From Polynucleobacter sp. 86C-FISCH (GTDB lineage Bacteria > Pseudomonadota > Gammaproteobacteria > Burkholderiales > Burkholderiaceae): a stretch of DNA of 64,000 nt. This document shows, piece after piece, positions 8,251-16,614 of the stretch. The translations under genes and the position numbers were made by a program. The notes below the pieces were generated by a model. It saw only the letters and a program-made list of their open reading frames with translations, made no database searches and was not told where the DNA came from. The stretch's first letter is position 1, and each line of letters opens with the position of its first letter. The stretch lies in contig NZ_JACVOL010000001.1 of the NCBI RefSeq assembly GCF_018882415.1, positions 1,217,531 through 1,281,530 of the forward strand, given 5' to 3'.

Positions 8251-8559
8251 ATGAAAAATAGTCGTCGCCAATTTATGATTTTGTCTGCTGCTGGTGCTTG
8301 CACCCTGGCTTTGAACGGTAAAGTTCAAGCTCAAGCAATGGTTGCTGAAACCGATCCACAAGCTGCTGCATTGGGTTACAAAGCGGATGCTTCTAAAGTA
8401 GATAAAGCAAAGTATCCTAAGTACGCTGCTGGTCAAAAGTGTGACAACTGCGCCCTCTACCAAGGTAAAGCAGGTTCTGCTGCTGGTGGTTGCTCATTGT
8501 TTGCAGGTAAGCAAGTGGCTGGCCCAGGTTGGTGCTCTGCTTACGCTAAAAAGGCTTAA
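8251..8559 (+). CDS. High-potential iron-sulfur protein (HiPIP), Tat-exported
   Basis: The ATG at 8251 is preceded by GGAG (8242-8245) and starts a twin-arginine signal (NSRRQFMILSAAGA), so a longer upstream start is rejected. The mature domain has the four HiPIP cysteines in the C-x2-C-x13-C-x13-C spacing (KCDNCALYQ, GGCSLF, GWCSAY) that bind one [4Fe-4S] cluster. HiPIPs are periplasmic electron carriers, folded before Tat export. It is a single-gene unit with its own terminator. Confidence 0.94.
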   Translation: MKNSRRQFMILSAAGACTLALNGKVQAQAMVAETDPQAAALGYKADASKVDKAKYPKYAAGQKCDNCALYQGKAGSAAGGCSLFAGKQVAGPGWCSAYAKKA

Positions 8560-8607
8560 GTAGGATTTAGTATTTTACGATCGCGTCCTTGTAAAAGGAT
8601 GAGGAAT

Positions 8608-8636
8608 AAAAAAGCCACCGATTGGTGGCTTTTTTA
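8608..8636 (+). terminator. Rho-independent terminator after HiPIP
   Basis: Perfect stem AAAAAAGCCACC / GGTGGCTTTTTT around a GATT loop, about 50 bases after the HiPIP stop. Because both flanks are A/T runs it could work in both directions. Confidence 0.9.
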
Positions 8637-8900
8637 TTGGGTAAGTTTTATTAAATCTCCTCCAATTGAGGTTTGATATAAAGGTAACCAGCTGCTCTGA
8701 CTTTGGGTTGCAATATGCCTTGATTTGGAGTGTTGAGTTACTTCCGGACCAATGGTTCTCGGCAAGTGATTTTTGACTCAATCCGTAGTGAAGTTCTGTA
8801 TGCAAACATTGCTCAAACATCCAAGCAATTTCAAAGTATTGCTGAATCATGAAAATTTTTAGACAGATACTTTCCTAAGCGTCTAAGATTCAGTTTAGCC
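8637..8900. other. Intergenic stretch with no recognised gene
   Basis: Between the HiPIP terminator and the HPP gene nothing convincing was found. An open frame on the minus strand reads into the terminator hairpin and lacks a ribosome-binding site, so it is not called. The last 40 bases should hold the promoter of the HPP gene, but no good -35/-10 pair stands out. Confidence 0.5.
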
Positions 8901-9440
8901 ATGAAACATGCATTTCGACACCTAATAAAGCACTATTCTTTTTATCTCGGGGGTGACCAGCCTTTGGTAACCTGGGTGGAGCGTTTGCGCTCAGTTTTTG
9001 GGGCTTTTATTGGGCTTATGTTAGTGTTTACTATGGCTAAGTTCCTTGGTGATCTTAGTGGGGTGGATGAATGGTTGATGGCATCCCTAGGCGCTAGTGC
9101 TCTTTTGGTATTCGCTTTGCCTCAAAGCCCAATGGCCCAGCCTTGGGCGGTCATTGCTGGAAATACGCTCTCGGCCGTAGTCGGAATTACCTGCTTTCAT
9201 CTGCTGAGCGAGCCTTTGTTGGCCCTGCCAGCTGCCGTAGCCTTATCAATATTGGGTATGTTTATCTTGCGCTGCCTGCACCCGCCAGCAGCTGCGGTAG
9301 CCCTCATTACTGTTTTGGGTCATATTGCCCACTACCGCTATGCCTTTTTCCCTGTAATGGTCGATTCAATCCTATTAATCCTGGCCGGGGCGATTTACAG
9401 CAACTTGACGGGTAAGCGCTATCCCAATCGACCAAGTTAA
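8901..9440 (+). CDS. HPP family integral membrane protein
   Basis: A 179-residue protein with about five hydrophobic spans. The LHPPAAAVALITVLG stretch (around 125-139) carries the His-Pro-Pro motif that names the family, and the middle GASALLVFALPQSPMAQPWAVIAGN segment (around 64-88) is also typical. Some plant and cyanobacterial HPP proteins transport nitrite, but most bacterial members are uncharacterised, so no substrate is assigned. It ends 33 bases before a bidirectional terminator. Confidence 0.88.
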   Translation: MKHAFRHLIKHYSFYLGGDQPLVTWVERLRSVFGAFIGLMLVFTMAKFLGDLSGVDEWLMASLGASALLVFALPQSPMAQPWAVIAGNTLSAVVGITCFHLLSEPLLALPAAVALSILGMFILRCLHPPAAAVALITVLGHIAHYRYAFFPVMVDSILLILAGAIYSNLTGKRYPNRPS

Positions 9441-9473
9441 TCAAAATAGGTAAGAAATTAGCAAAATATGATG

Positions 9474-9500
9474 AAAAAGGGGCTAAAAAGCTCCCTTTTT
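9474..9500. terminator. Bidirectional terminator between HPP gene and small minus-strand gene
   Basis: AAAAAGGGGCT / AGCTCCCTTTTT stem with one bulged base and an A-rich loop. It sits between two convergent genes, and each strand has a T-run after the stem. Confidence 0.75.
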
Positions 9501-9523
9501 GATAACTTATGGCAAAAATTAGA

Positions 9524-9670
9524 TTATTTGATCTTGCTTGCCGCAATTGAAGCGATGCAGTCTTTGATCGCGTAGTTCTGAAATTTCCCCGCATTTTCCT
9601 TCCGAACGGACTGAGAGCACTCGGTTACTGAGTTGCGAAGATTGATTTTGGGGATATTGCCTGATGCCAT
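9524..9670 (-). CDS. 48-residue hypothetical protein
   Basis: An ATG at 9668-9670 (minus strand) has a textbook AAGGAG ribosome-binding site (9676-9681) at five bases spacing and an uninterrupted 48-codon frame that stops just before a bidirectional terminator. The product begins MASGNIPKINLRNSVTECSQ and ends with IASIAASKIK; it is hydrophilic, has two cysteines 20 residues apart, and no signal or membrane segment. No family is recognised. The strong start signal and the fitted terminator are the evidence that it is real. Confidence 0.7.
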   Translation of the reverse strand: MASGNIPKINLRNSVTECSQSVRKENAGKFQNYAIKDCIASIAASKIK

Positions 9671-9808
9671 TTTGACTCCTTATTGATTGTTATGAAAAAC
9701 CAGCGCTATGGTGCGCTTTAGACAATTCTATTCAAAAACCCGTAAATATAGGAATCTCATTAGAAACCCTTTAAAATCAATGGCTAAACAAAGGGGCGTT
9801 TGCACTAA

Positions 9809-10447
9809 ATGGATGCAAAAGGACAAAATCAGGCGGTAATAGCAGGGGGCTTTAGCAAAACCCTGCAGCGCTATGGTTTTTTGGGTTCTCTGCGCCTAAT
9901 TCGTGATGTTTTGTTATCTAAGTGCATTTCATCAAATGTGCGCTTAGTACGCTACCCCTACTATTTTCGTGGCCAATCATTTATTGAGTTTGGCAATGGG
10001 TTTACCTCTGGCGTAGGTTTGAGAATAGATGCTTTTGGTTCAAAGCCCAAGCAGGTTATTTTTGGCAAAAATGTTGAGCTTGGTGATTACGTTCATATTG
10101 GCGCACTTGAATCTGTAACCATTGGAGACAATGTTCTGATGGCTAGCAAGATCTACATTTCAGATCATGATCACGGAATTTATACAGGTCAGAATACTTC
10201 CCCTGCAGGACAAATTCAGTCAGAGAAGCCGCTACAAATTTCGCCTGTAGTGATTGGTAACAATGTTTGGCTTGGTGAAAATGTCTGCGTGCTGAAGGGC
10301 GTGCAGATTGGAGAAAACTCCATCATTGGTGCCTCTTCTGTAGTCACTAAATCTATACCGGCCAACTCAATTGCGGTCGGAACTCCTGCTAAGGTAGTTA
10401 AGCAATACGACTTAAGCCTTAAAGAGTGGGTATCGGTAAATGGATAA
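9809..10447 (+). CDS. Left-handed beta-helix acetyltransferase (WcaF/maltose acetyltransferase type)
   Basis: First gene of the polysaccharide locus. The 212-residue protein has hexapeptide repeats ([IV]-G-x-N-V type) from about residue 85 to 195: VTIGDNVLMASK, ISDHDHGIYTG, VVIGNNVWLGENVCVLKGV, IGENSIIGASSVV, AVGTPAKVVK. The DHDH pair supplies the catalytic His of the MAT/NodL-like group. It probably O-acetylates a sugar of the glycan from acetyl-CoA. A 60-residue N-terminal extension is atypical for plain MAT and resembles WcaF-like enzymes. It overlaps the next gene by 8 bases. Confidence 0.85.
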   Translation: MDAKGQNQAVIAGGFSKTLQRYGFLGSLRLIRDVLLSKCISSNVRLVRYPYYFRGQSFIEFGNGFTSGVGLRIDAFGSKPKQVIFGKNVELGDYVHIGALESVTIGDNVLMASKIYISDHDHGIYTGQNTSPAGQIQSEKPLQISPVVIGNNVWLGENVCVLKGVQIGENSIIGASSVVTKSIPANSIAVGTPAKVVKQYDLSLKEWVSVNG

Positions 10448-11150
10448 GCTTGGCCTAGACTTATCTGCAGCAATACTGATCGGTATTTTGGTATCGGTAT
10501 TGATCTTTGGTTTTGTGATGGATGCTTATGCAGTCTTTCTAAGGGTGGCTGGCGTTGATGGGCTTGGTGAAGTCTTGGCTATGTCAAATCTGGTGCAATA
10601 CATCGCCAGAATCTCTAACGTGCTCGTTATCTTTATTCTCTCTTTTGCGTTTGAAACGGGACGACTCTCGGCACCGGTTTCCCTGATCTTTTTATTAGCC
10701 TCATTGGTGGGTATTGCAACAGTCTATGCATTAATTAAGTCGCCTAATTTTTGTAAGGTAGTGCGCTTTGCTTTGCTTCCTGTTTTATATCCATCATTCA
10801 AGCATGTAGCAAAAATTGATGTGTGGCGTGATACAGGACATTTCAAAAAAGCATCACTGAAGCTGGCTGCTTACTCGGCAATCACCAATATGCTGATCGT
10901 GATAGCGATGTTTATTCCATTTGGTATTGCTAGTCTTTATCCAGAAATGCGCATGACCTCTGTGTATGTTGGTCAACTCATGAATTTTTTTGCGACTCTT
11001 TTAGTGTTTGGAATTCAGGATCCTATTTCCATGCGGATGGTGGATGCAGGCAGTCTGAAAGAGGCGGGAACGGCATTACTCTACGGCAGAGTATTTTCTT
11101 ATTTAATGGCAGCCACCTTCTTCGGGACGCTACTATTTATTTTGCAATAA
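10440..11150 (+). CDS. Amj-like (DUF2837) lipid II flippase-family membrane protein
   Basis: A 236-residue polytopic protein with about six spans. The order of motifs matches the Amj/YdaH family: an early R-V-A-G-V-x-G-x-G stretch (around 35-43) leading to a MSNLVQYIARISN segment (48-60), and a C-terminal FGIQDPISMRMVDAG followed by a small-residue helix. Bacillus Amj is an alternate lipid II flippase not related to MurJ. The match is by remembered pattern, so it stays tentative. The gene overlaps the acetyltransferase and precedes an EpsG-like polymerase, which suggests a job in moving a lipid-linked glycan. Confidence 0.6.
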   Translation: MDKLGLDLSAAILIGILVSVLIFGFVMDAYAVFLRVAGVDGLGEVLAMSNLVQYIARISNVLVIFILSFAFETGRLSAPVSLIFLLASLVGIATVYALIKSPNFCKVVRFALLPVLYPSFKHVAKIDVWRDTGHFKKASLKLAAYSAITNMLIVIAMFIPFGIASLYPEMRMTSVYVGQLMNFFATLLVFGIQDPISMRMVDAGSLKEAGTALLYGRVFSYLMAATFFGTLLFILQ

Positions 11151-11168
11151 AAAGAAGTTGAATTGAAT

Positions 11169-12200
11169 ATGAAATCAACATTCAAAAATATAATGCGCTG
11201 GCAGTATGTGCTTGGGTTTCTGTTGGTATGGGCAACGCTGACAGCGGTAAATTTGCATTGGTTGATTGATGATTGGTATAAATTTTCATTCAACTTGGTT
11301 AAATCGTACGATCTTTTTAATCGGCTCATCAACATAGATTATGCGAAGGATCCGAGCTATTTTTTAGTGCAGGCTGGCTTATCTGGCTGGCTAAATTTTG
11401 AGCTGTTTTTTGGCTTATTGATTCTTGCATGCTTATCTTTGAAATTTGCCGCTTTATTGCAGGTTACGCCAAGGCCGGGAGTGCTTGATGTTGCTCCATA
11501 TTTACTGGTATTGGGGTTTTTGCATGAAGGTATTCAGATTCGGATTGCTATTGCACTCTCAATTGCAATCTGGGCGATTACCTTTTTTTCAAAAAATCAG
11601 CGGATGCTCGCGTTTTTTATTTTGCTTTTGGCCTGCACCTTTCACCTAAGTGCATCCGCATTCTTCTTGGTTTTTCTTCTTTTCATTTTGTATGAGCGCT
11701 TTGGGTTGGCTGTGCCGGCTCTTGGTATATTTTCTTCCGGAATGTTGGCCTATACCACTCTGGTGCCAGATTTACTTATTAGAGTAGGTGTTGCAACTAA
11801 TGCACGCTTTTTGGCTTACTCACAAGGGATCGCATTTGAAAATCAAAATAGCACAGGGTTGTTCCATTATTTTGTTTTATTTGTCATTTTCTTAACTGGA
11901 TTTGTTTGGCGTTACTACAAACCTATTTCGAGTGTATGGAGCAATTTGTATCGTATAGCACTTACATCCGGTTTTTTAGCTATTGCCATTCTCCAGATTT
12001 TTCGATTTAACGTAGTGGTTTCTTCGCGCTTAGCCGATTTATTGTTGTTGCCAGTTTTATTAGTATTGGGTGCAACATTAACGCAGTTAAGAAGTGAGAA
12101 AAAATACCTCCCTCTTTGGATTATGTGCCTTGCGCTAATCTTTTATTGTGCTGCTAGAGCATTTATCAGTTTTAATCCAGTTTTGTTTAGAACGTTTTAA
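11169..12200 (+). CDS. EpsG-like polysaccharide polymerase (Wzy candidate)
   Basis: A 343-residue membrane protein with about ten spans. The central block HEGIQIRIAIALSIAIWAI (around 117-135) and a later TFHLSASAFFLVF (around 157-169) are the EpsG-family signatures (a conserved Arg in the QIR helix and a His before the next span). EpsG/Wzy proteins join repeat units on undecaprenyl diphosphate at the periplasmic side. The ATG at 11169 is taken; a TTG two codons upstream is equally possible. Flanked by the Amj-like gene and a glycosyltransferase. Confidence 0.75.
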   Translation: MKSTFKNIMRWQYVLGFLLVWATLTAVNLHWLIDDWYKFSFNLVKSYDLFNRLINIDYAKDPSYFLVQAGLSGWLNFELFFGLLILACLSLKFAALLQVTPRPGVLDVAPYLLVLGFLHEGIQIRIAIALSIAIWAITFFSKNQRMLAFFILLLACTFHLSASAFFLVFLLFILYERFGLAVPALGIFSSGMLAYTTLVPDLLIRVGVATNARFLAYSQGIAFENQNSTGLFHYFVLFVIFLTGFVWRYYKPISSVWSNLYRIALTSGFLAIAILQIFRFNVVVSSRLADLLLLPVLLVLGATLTQLRSEKKYLPLWIMCLALIFYCAARAFISFNPVLFRTF

Positions 12201-12206
12201 TATATT

Positions 12207-13160
12207 TTGACCGCTCTACAGCCCACTCAAGAGAATCCACATCGGCCCAAGATTGCCGTACTTCTTGCCGTATTTAACGGTGTTCAATATCTTCAGGTAC
12301 AGCTCGATTCCATTTTTGAGCAAGAGGGTGTTGACGTAGAAATTTATATCAGCGTGGATGCATCTACAGATGGATCTGAGGGGTGGATCGATCGCCAAGC
12401 GCTTGTTGATACTCGCATTCATGTCTTGCCACATGGTCAAATATTTGGCGGCGCTGCCCCTAATTTTTTCCGCCTAATAAGGGATGTTTCATTTAACGAT
12501 TTTGACTATGTCTGCTTCGCTGATCAAGATGATATTTGGTTGCCTCAAAAGCTAGCAAGAGCTGTTCAAATATTGGGGCAAAATGAATCCTTGGTTAAGG
12601 CCTACTCAAGCAACGCAATAGCTTTCTGGGCTGATGGTAAAACGGCTTTTATTAACAAATCTCAACCCCAAACAAAGTGGGATTATTTATTTGAAGCTGC
12701 CGGACCTGGGTGCACTTATGTTTTAAGCAATGTGTTAGCTAAAGAGATTCAGGGGTTGGTAATTCGTTACAAATCCAACATTAATTTAATTGGTTTGCAT
12801 GACTGGTTCATTTATGCCTATGCTCGCTCTAAAGGGTATCCTTGGGTTATTGATAATCAGGCCTTGATTCGGTATCGACAGCACTCGAATAATCAGGTTG
12901 GCATGAATTCTGGCTTCAAAGCATTCATGCATCGCGCTCGCAAAGTTTCTAGCGGCTGGGCATTGGGTCAATCTGCATTGATCGCCAGAATTATCGGCAT
13001 GGAGAATGTGCCTTTTGTCAAAAGATGGATTTCTGGAAGGCCATGGGGAGTGCTTTGCCTTTCTTGCTCATTTTGGGCTTGCAGAAGACGAGTCAGGGAT
13101 AAATTCCTCTTCTTGTTTACTTGTTTATTTCTTGCACTAAAGGGCGGTGGTTATGAGTAA
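12207..13160 (+). CDS. Family 2 glycosyltransferase
   Basis: A GT-A fold enzyme of 317 residues. The nucleotide-binding start AVLLAVFNGVQYLQVQLDSI, the SVDASTDGS loop and the metal-binding DQDDIWLPQKL (around 107-117) are intact. The acceptor side has HDWF and IRYRQHSNNQVG, seen in rhamnosyl- and related transferases acting on O-antigen. It is the only glycosyltransferase in the first third of the locus. The start is a TTG with a weak ribosome-binding site; no alternative in-frame ATG precedes the catalytic domain. It overlaps the next gene by 8 bases. Confidence 0.85.
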   Translation: MTALQPTQENPHRPKIAVLLAVFNGVQYLQVQLDSIFEQEGVDVEIYISVDASTDGSEGWIDRQALVDTRIHVLPHGQIFGGAAPNFFRLIRDVSFNDFDYVCFADQDDIWLPQKLARAVQILGQNESLVKAYSSNAIAFWADGKTAFINKSQPQTKWDYLFEAAGPGCTYVLSNVLAKEIQGLVIRYKSNINLIGLHDWFIYAYARSKGYPWVIDNQALIRYRQHSNNQVGMNSGFKAFMHRARKVSSGWALGQSALIARIIGMENVPFVKRWISGRPWGVLCLSCSFWACRRRVRDKFLFLFTCLFLALKGGGYE

Positions 13161-14109
13161 ACAAGTCATGCTGGTTACCGGAGCGAGTGGGTTTGTTGGA
13201 AAGGCTCTTTGCAATTACGCAGCAGGTTATGACTTTCAGGTAAGCGCTGTTACGCGCACCCCAAATGAATTTGGTAACAATATTCAAAATATCGTTTGCG
13301 ATGACTTCAGTGCAGCAGGATCTCTTCTGGAAGGTATGAGGGGGGTTGATGTTGTAGTTCATTTGGCTGCTCGCGTTCATGTCATGCAGGAAAGCTCGGA
13401 TGATGCGCTTGCGGCCTATCGTGCGGTAAATGTTGATCTCACGCTAAATTTAGCTAAGCAAGCAGCCGCAGCCGGCGTTAAAAGATTTATCTACATGAGC
13501 TCAATCAAAGTAAATGGTGAGAAAACTCCTGTGGGGCGTGCTTTTAGCGCTGACGATATTCCAGCGCCAGAAGATCCATATGGAGTTTCTAAGATGGAGG
13601 CAGAACAAGCGCTCTTTGAATTATCAAAGTCGACGGGCATGGAAATTGTCGTGATTCGCCCCCCGTTGATTTACGGCCCAGAAGTGGGCGCTAATTTCAT
13701 GGCGATGATGCGCTGGCTAGCTCGAAGAGTTCCTTTGCCTTTGGGCGCTATTGATAATCGTCGTAGCATGGTTGCATTAGATAATTTACTAAACCTTATT
13801 CTTGCTTGCACTTCACACCCCAAGGCCTCCGGACAAGTATTTTTAGTTTCTGATGATCAAGATGTATCAGTTACCCAGCTTTTAATGAGGCTAGCTCATG
13901 CCATGAAAGTACCGGCGATATTGCTACCAGTTCCGTCCGTGATTATTAAGTTTGCCGCTGTGATGCTGAATAAGGCTTCAGTTGCTCAGCGTTTATGCGA
14001 TAACTTGCAAGTAGACATTGCAAAAACAAAAGAGATGTTGAATTGGACCCCCCCTCTAAGTTTGGATGAGGGCTTGCAAGTAACGGCCGATTGGTATTTA
14101 TCCAAATGA
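13153..14109 (+). CDS. UDP-4-keto-6-deoxy-HexNAc reductase (WreQ/WbpV-like SDR)
   Basis: An extended short-chain dehydrogenase of 318 residues: NAD(P)-binding GASGFVG (10-16), catalytic Tyr143 and Lys147 in PYGVSKMEAE, and the subfamily stretches HLAARVHVMQE, SSIKVNGEKT, IRPPLIYGPEVGANF and NRRSMVALDNL. These are shared with WbpV and WreQ, which reduce the 4-keto product of a WbpM-type dehydratase to UDP-D-QuiNAc or UDP-D-FucNAc. The dehydratase lies two genes downstream, and the gene between is the initiating transferase, the same trio seen in Pseudomonas and Rhizobium O-antigen loci. The stereochemistry at C4 cannot be told from sequence. Confidence 0.82.
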   Translation: MSKQVMLVTGASGFVGKALCNYAAGYDFQVSAVTRTPNEFGNNIQNIVCDDFSAAGSLLEGMRGVDVVVHLAARVHVMQESSDDALAAYRAVNVDLTLNLAKQAAAAGVKRFIYMSSIKVNGEKTPVGRAFSADDIPAPEDPYGVSKMEAEQALFELSKSTGMEIVVIRPPLIYGPEVGANFMAMMRWLARRVPLPLGAIDNRRSMVALDNLLNLILACTSHPKASGQVFLVSDDQDVSVTQLLMRLAHAMKVPAILLPVPSVIIKFAAVMLNKASVAQRLCDNLQVDIAKTKEMLNWTPPLSLDEGLQVTADWYLSK

Positions 14110-14666
14110 AACGCCTATTTGATATTTTTCTTGCTGCTGCGGTTGGCTTAGTTTTTTTGCTTCCTTTATGTATTTTGGTGGTCTTGGTAAGGCTAAGCTC
14201 TAAAGGTCCAGCCATCTATTGGTCGGATCGCGTAGGTAGGGACAATCGCATCTTTAAGATGGCTAAGTTAAGAACGATGAAGGTGGATGCACCTGTTGTA
14301 GCAACACATTTGTTGGCTGACCCTAAGTCTCAGCTCACCCCCATTGGCGGCTTTTTAAGAAAGTCTAGTCTGGATGAGATCCCTCAGTTATGGAATATTT
14401 TACGGGGCGATATGAGCTTTGTGGGTCCTAGACCAGCCCTTTTCAATCAAGATGACCTCATTGCCTCGCGCACTCAATATGGGGTAGAGAAGCTCACTCC
14501 TGGCTTAACTGGCTGGGCTCAGCTAAACGGCAGGGATGAGCTATCTATCGATGAGAAGGTAAAATTTGATTATGAATATTTGCAAAATCAAAGCTTTCTC
14601 TTTGATCTAAAAATCTTATGGCTTACAGGTCTGCAGGTAATTCGAGCCAAAGGTGTATCGCATTAG
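14106..14666 (+). CDS. Initiating phosphoglycosyl transferase (PglC/WreU-like, monotopic)
   Basis: A compact 186-residue sugar-phosphate transferase with one N-terminal re-entrant membrane helix (DIFLAAAVGLVFLLPLCILV), the catalytic Asp-Glu pair in SSLDEIPQLWN (around 91-101), GDMSFVGPRPAL and the C-terminal LTPGLTGWAQLNGRD. It moves a sugar-1-phosphate from UDP-sugar to undecaprenyl phosphate. Size and context point to a diNAcBac/QuiNAc/FucNAc-type donor, made by the flanking reductase and dehydratase. The start overlaps the reductase stop (ATGA). One of three initiating transferases in the locus. Confidence 0.88.
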   Translation: MKRLFDIFLAAAVGLVFLLPLCILVVLVRLSSKGPAIYWSDRVGRDNRIFKMAKLRTMKVDAPVVATHLLADPKSQLTPIGGFLRKSSLDEIPQLWNILRGDMSFVGPRPALFNQDDLIASRTQYGVEKLTPGLTGWAQLNGRDELSIDEKVKFDYEYLQNQSFLFDLKILWLTGLQVIRAKGVSH

Positions 14667-14682
14667 GCGAATTTACTAATTT

Positions 14683-16614
14683 ATGAAATCTTTATCATCT
14701 AATCGATTTGCACAAATCCTTTTAGGGTTATCTCGCCCTGTAAAGCGCTTGATTGCTCTCGCGATAGATGTCATATTGATTGGGTTTACTGTCTGGCTCT
14801 CATTTTATTTGCGGTTAGGTGAGTGGGTGAGTCCACTTGCCATCGAGTGGCAGCCTCTATCTGCATTTTGGGCCTCCTTATTGATTGCGGTGCCAATTTT
14901 TATTATTACTGGTCTTTATAGAAATATCTTTCGTTTTTCTGGATTGCCGGTGCTGATGGCCTTGTTAAGGGCGATTGGTATTTACGGATTCTTTTACGCA
15001 ATCTTGATTACAGTAGTGGGGTTGGTAGGGGTGCCTCGCACTATAGGTTTAATACAACCTGTTTTACTGTTTTTAACAGTAGCCGCTTCTCGTGTGTTTG
15101 TAGCATTCTGGTTGGGTGGTGGCTATCGAGCCAAATTAAAGCGCACCAATTTACCCAGAGTGTTAATTTATGGTGCTGGTACTACTGGCCGTCAGCTAGC
15201 TAGCGCCTTAAGGCAGGGCCATCAGATGAATGTCTTAGGATTTTTGGATGATGATTCTAGGTTAGTTGGTAATGCATTAAATGGTCACCCCATTTTTTCA
15301 GCATCAGCATTAGAGGAATTAATTCAGAGGCTGAATATTACCGACGTACTTTTAGCATTGCCGTCGGTTAATCGAAAACGCCGCAATGACATCATTTCAT
15401 ACGTGCGCTCTTGTAAAGTTCACGTCAGAACATTGCCAAGCATGACGGATTTGGCAAAAGGAAATATTTCGGTTTCTGATATTCGAGAGTTAGATATTGA
15501 AGATTTGTTGGGTAGAGATCCTGTTGAGCCTAATGCAGCCCTACTCCAAAAAAATATTACAAATAAGGTAGTTTTGGTTACCGGTGCGGGCGGCTCTATT
15601 GGTAGTGAGCTATGCCGACAAATACTCATGGAGGGGCCAGCCAAATTAGTACTATTTGAGCAGGGTGAATTCAACTTATATCGTTTGCATCAAGAGTTGC
15701 TGGCTTTGAATGAAAAGCTCAATCTTAATATTCCCCTAATTCCTGTATTGGGATCGGTGCGGGACGAGGGGCGCTTGAGAGAAGTCTTCTCCAAAGAAAA
15801 TCCGCAAACTATCTACCATGCCGCTGCTTACAAGCATGTTCCTTTGGTTGAAGAGAACCCAGTAGAAGGAATATTGAATAATGTTTTTGGAACGCTTGCT
15901 GTAGCGCGGGTTGCCGCAGAATCTGGAGTGGAAAGTTTTACATTAATTAGTACAGATAAAGCAGTGCGGCCAACTAATGTAATGGGTGCAAGTAAGCGTT
16001 TAGCCGAAATGGTTTTGCAAGCTTTGGCTGGTGAGATTGTGGCGAAAACGAACAGCTCTAAAACTATATTCTCAATGGTGCGCTTCGGTAATGTATTAGA
16101 TTCTTCAGGATCTGTTGTACCGAGATTTAAGCAGCAGATCGCTCAAGGTGGTCCAGTTACCCTGACGCATCCGGAGGTAACACGTTATTTCATGACAATT
16201 CCAGAGGCGGCGCAACTGGTGATTCAAGCTTCTGCTATGGCTACTGGTGGAGATGTTTTCCTTTTGGATATGGGCGAGCCAGTCAAAATAATGGAGCTAG
16301 CAAGACGGATTATTGAGCTATCTGGCTTAACAGTTAGCGATGGTGAGAATCCAAATGGAGATATTGAGATTGAGATTATTGGCTTACGACCCGGTGAAAA
16401 GCTCTACGAAGAGTTGTTAATTTCTGATAATCCTCTGGCAACCGATAATGAGCGCATCATGAAAGCGCATGAAGATTATTTGCCGTGGCCTGTTTTTTGT
16501 GAAAAGCTCAGCAGCTTAGAAAAATACTGCTCCCTTAATGATCGACAAAAAATTGAAGCTGTTTTAAAGGAGCTGGTTTCTGGCTACATTCCTGATGCGA
16601 AAGGCGTCCTATGA
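14683..16614 (+). CDS. wbpM: WbpM/CapD-type UDP-GlcNAc 4,6-dehydratase, membrane-anchored
   Basis: The 643-residue protein has four N-terminal spans (about 15-150), a CoA-binding-like Rossmann domain (about 160-265, GAGTTGRQLA) and a C-terminal SDR domain from about 300 (GAGGSIGSELCRQ). The catalytic site is the Met-x3-Lys form (NVMGASKRLAE) after STDKAVRPT, typical of WbpM. It converts UDP-GlcNAc to UDP-2-acetamido-2,6-dideoxy-xylo-4-hexulose at the inner membrane. With the upstream reductase it should supply UDP-D-QuiNAc or UDP-D-FucNAc. It overlaps manC by 4 bases. Confidence 0.92.
   Translation: MKSLSSNRFAQILLGLSRPVKRLIALAIDVILIGFTVWLSFYLRLGEWVSPLAIEWQPLSAFWASLLIAVPIFIITGLYRNIFRFSGLPVLMALLRAIGIYGFFYAILITVVGLVGVPRTIGLIQPVLLFLTVAASRVFVAFWLGGGYRAKLKRTNLPRVLIYGAGTTGRQLASALRQGHQMNVLGFLDDDSRLVGNALNGHPIFSASALEELIQRLNITDVLLALPSVNRKRRNDIISYVRSCKVHVRTLPSMTDLAKGNISVSDIRELDIEDLLGRDPVEPNAALLQKNITNKVVLVTGAGGSIGSELCRQILMEGPAKLVLFEQGEFNLYRLHQELLALNEKLNLNIPLIPVLGSVRDEGRLREVFSKENPQTIYHAAAYKHVPLVEENPVEGILNNVFGTLAVARVAAESGVESFTLISTDKAVRPTNVMGASKRLAEMVLQALAGEIVAKTNSSKTIFSMVRFGNVLDSSGSVVPRFKQQIAQGGPVTLTHPEVTRYFMTIPEAAQLVIQASAMATGGDVFLLDMGEPVKIMELARRIIELSGLTVSDGENPNGDIEIEIIGLRPGEKLYEELLISDNPLATDNERIMKAHEDYLPWPVFCEKLSSLEKYCSLNDRQKIEAVLKELVSGYIPDAKGVL

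Noticed and set aside
8575-8850. 91-codon open frame on the minus strand in the gap after the HiPIP gene
   Set aside because: It lacks a ribosome-binding site, and its 3' part reads through the HiPIP terminator hairpin. No recognisable family. Left as unassigned intergenic DNA.
9680-9808. Possible JUMPStart/ops element ahead of the polysaccharide locus
   Set aside because: The spacer was read for the GGCGGTAG core and its 39-base frame and neither is present.
9700-9875. 11-base CAGCGCTATGG repeated at about 9700 and 9868
   Set aside because: Two short copies, one of them inside a coding region; no further copies or flanking symmetry were seen, so chance is likely.
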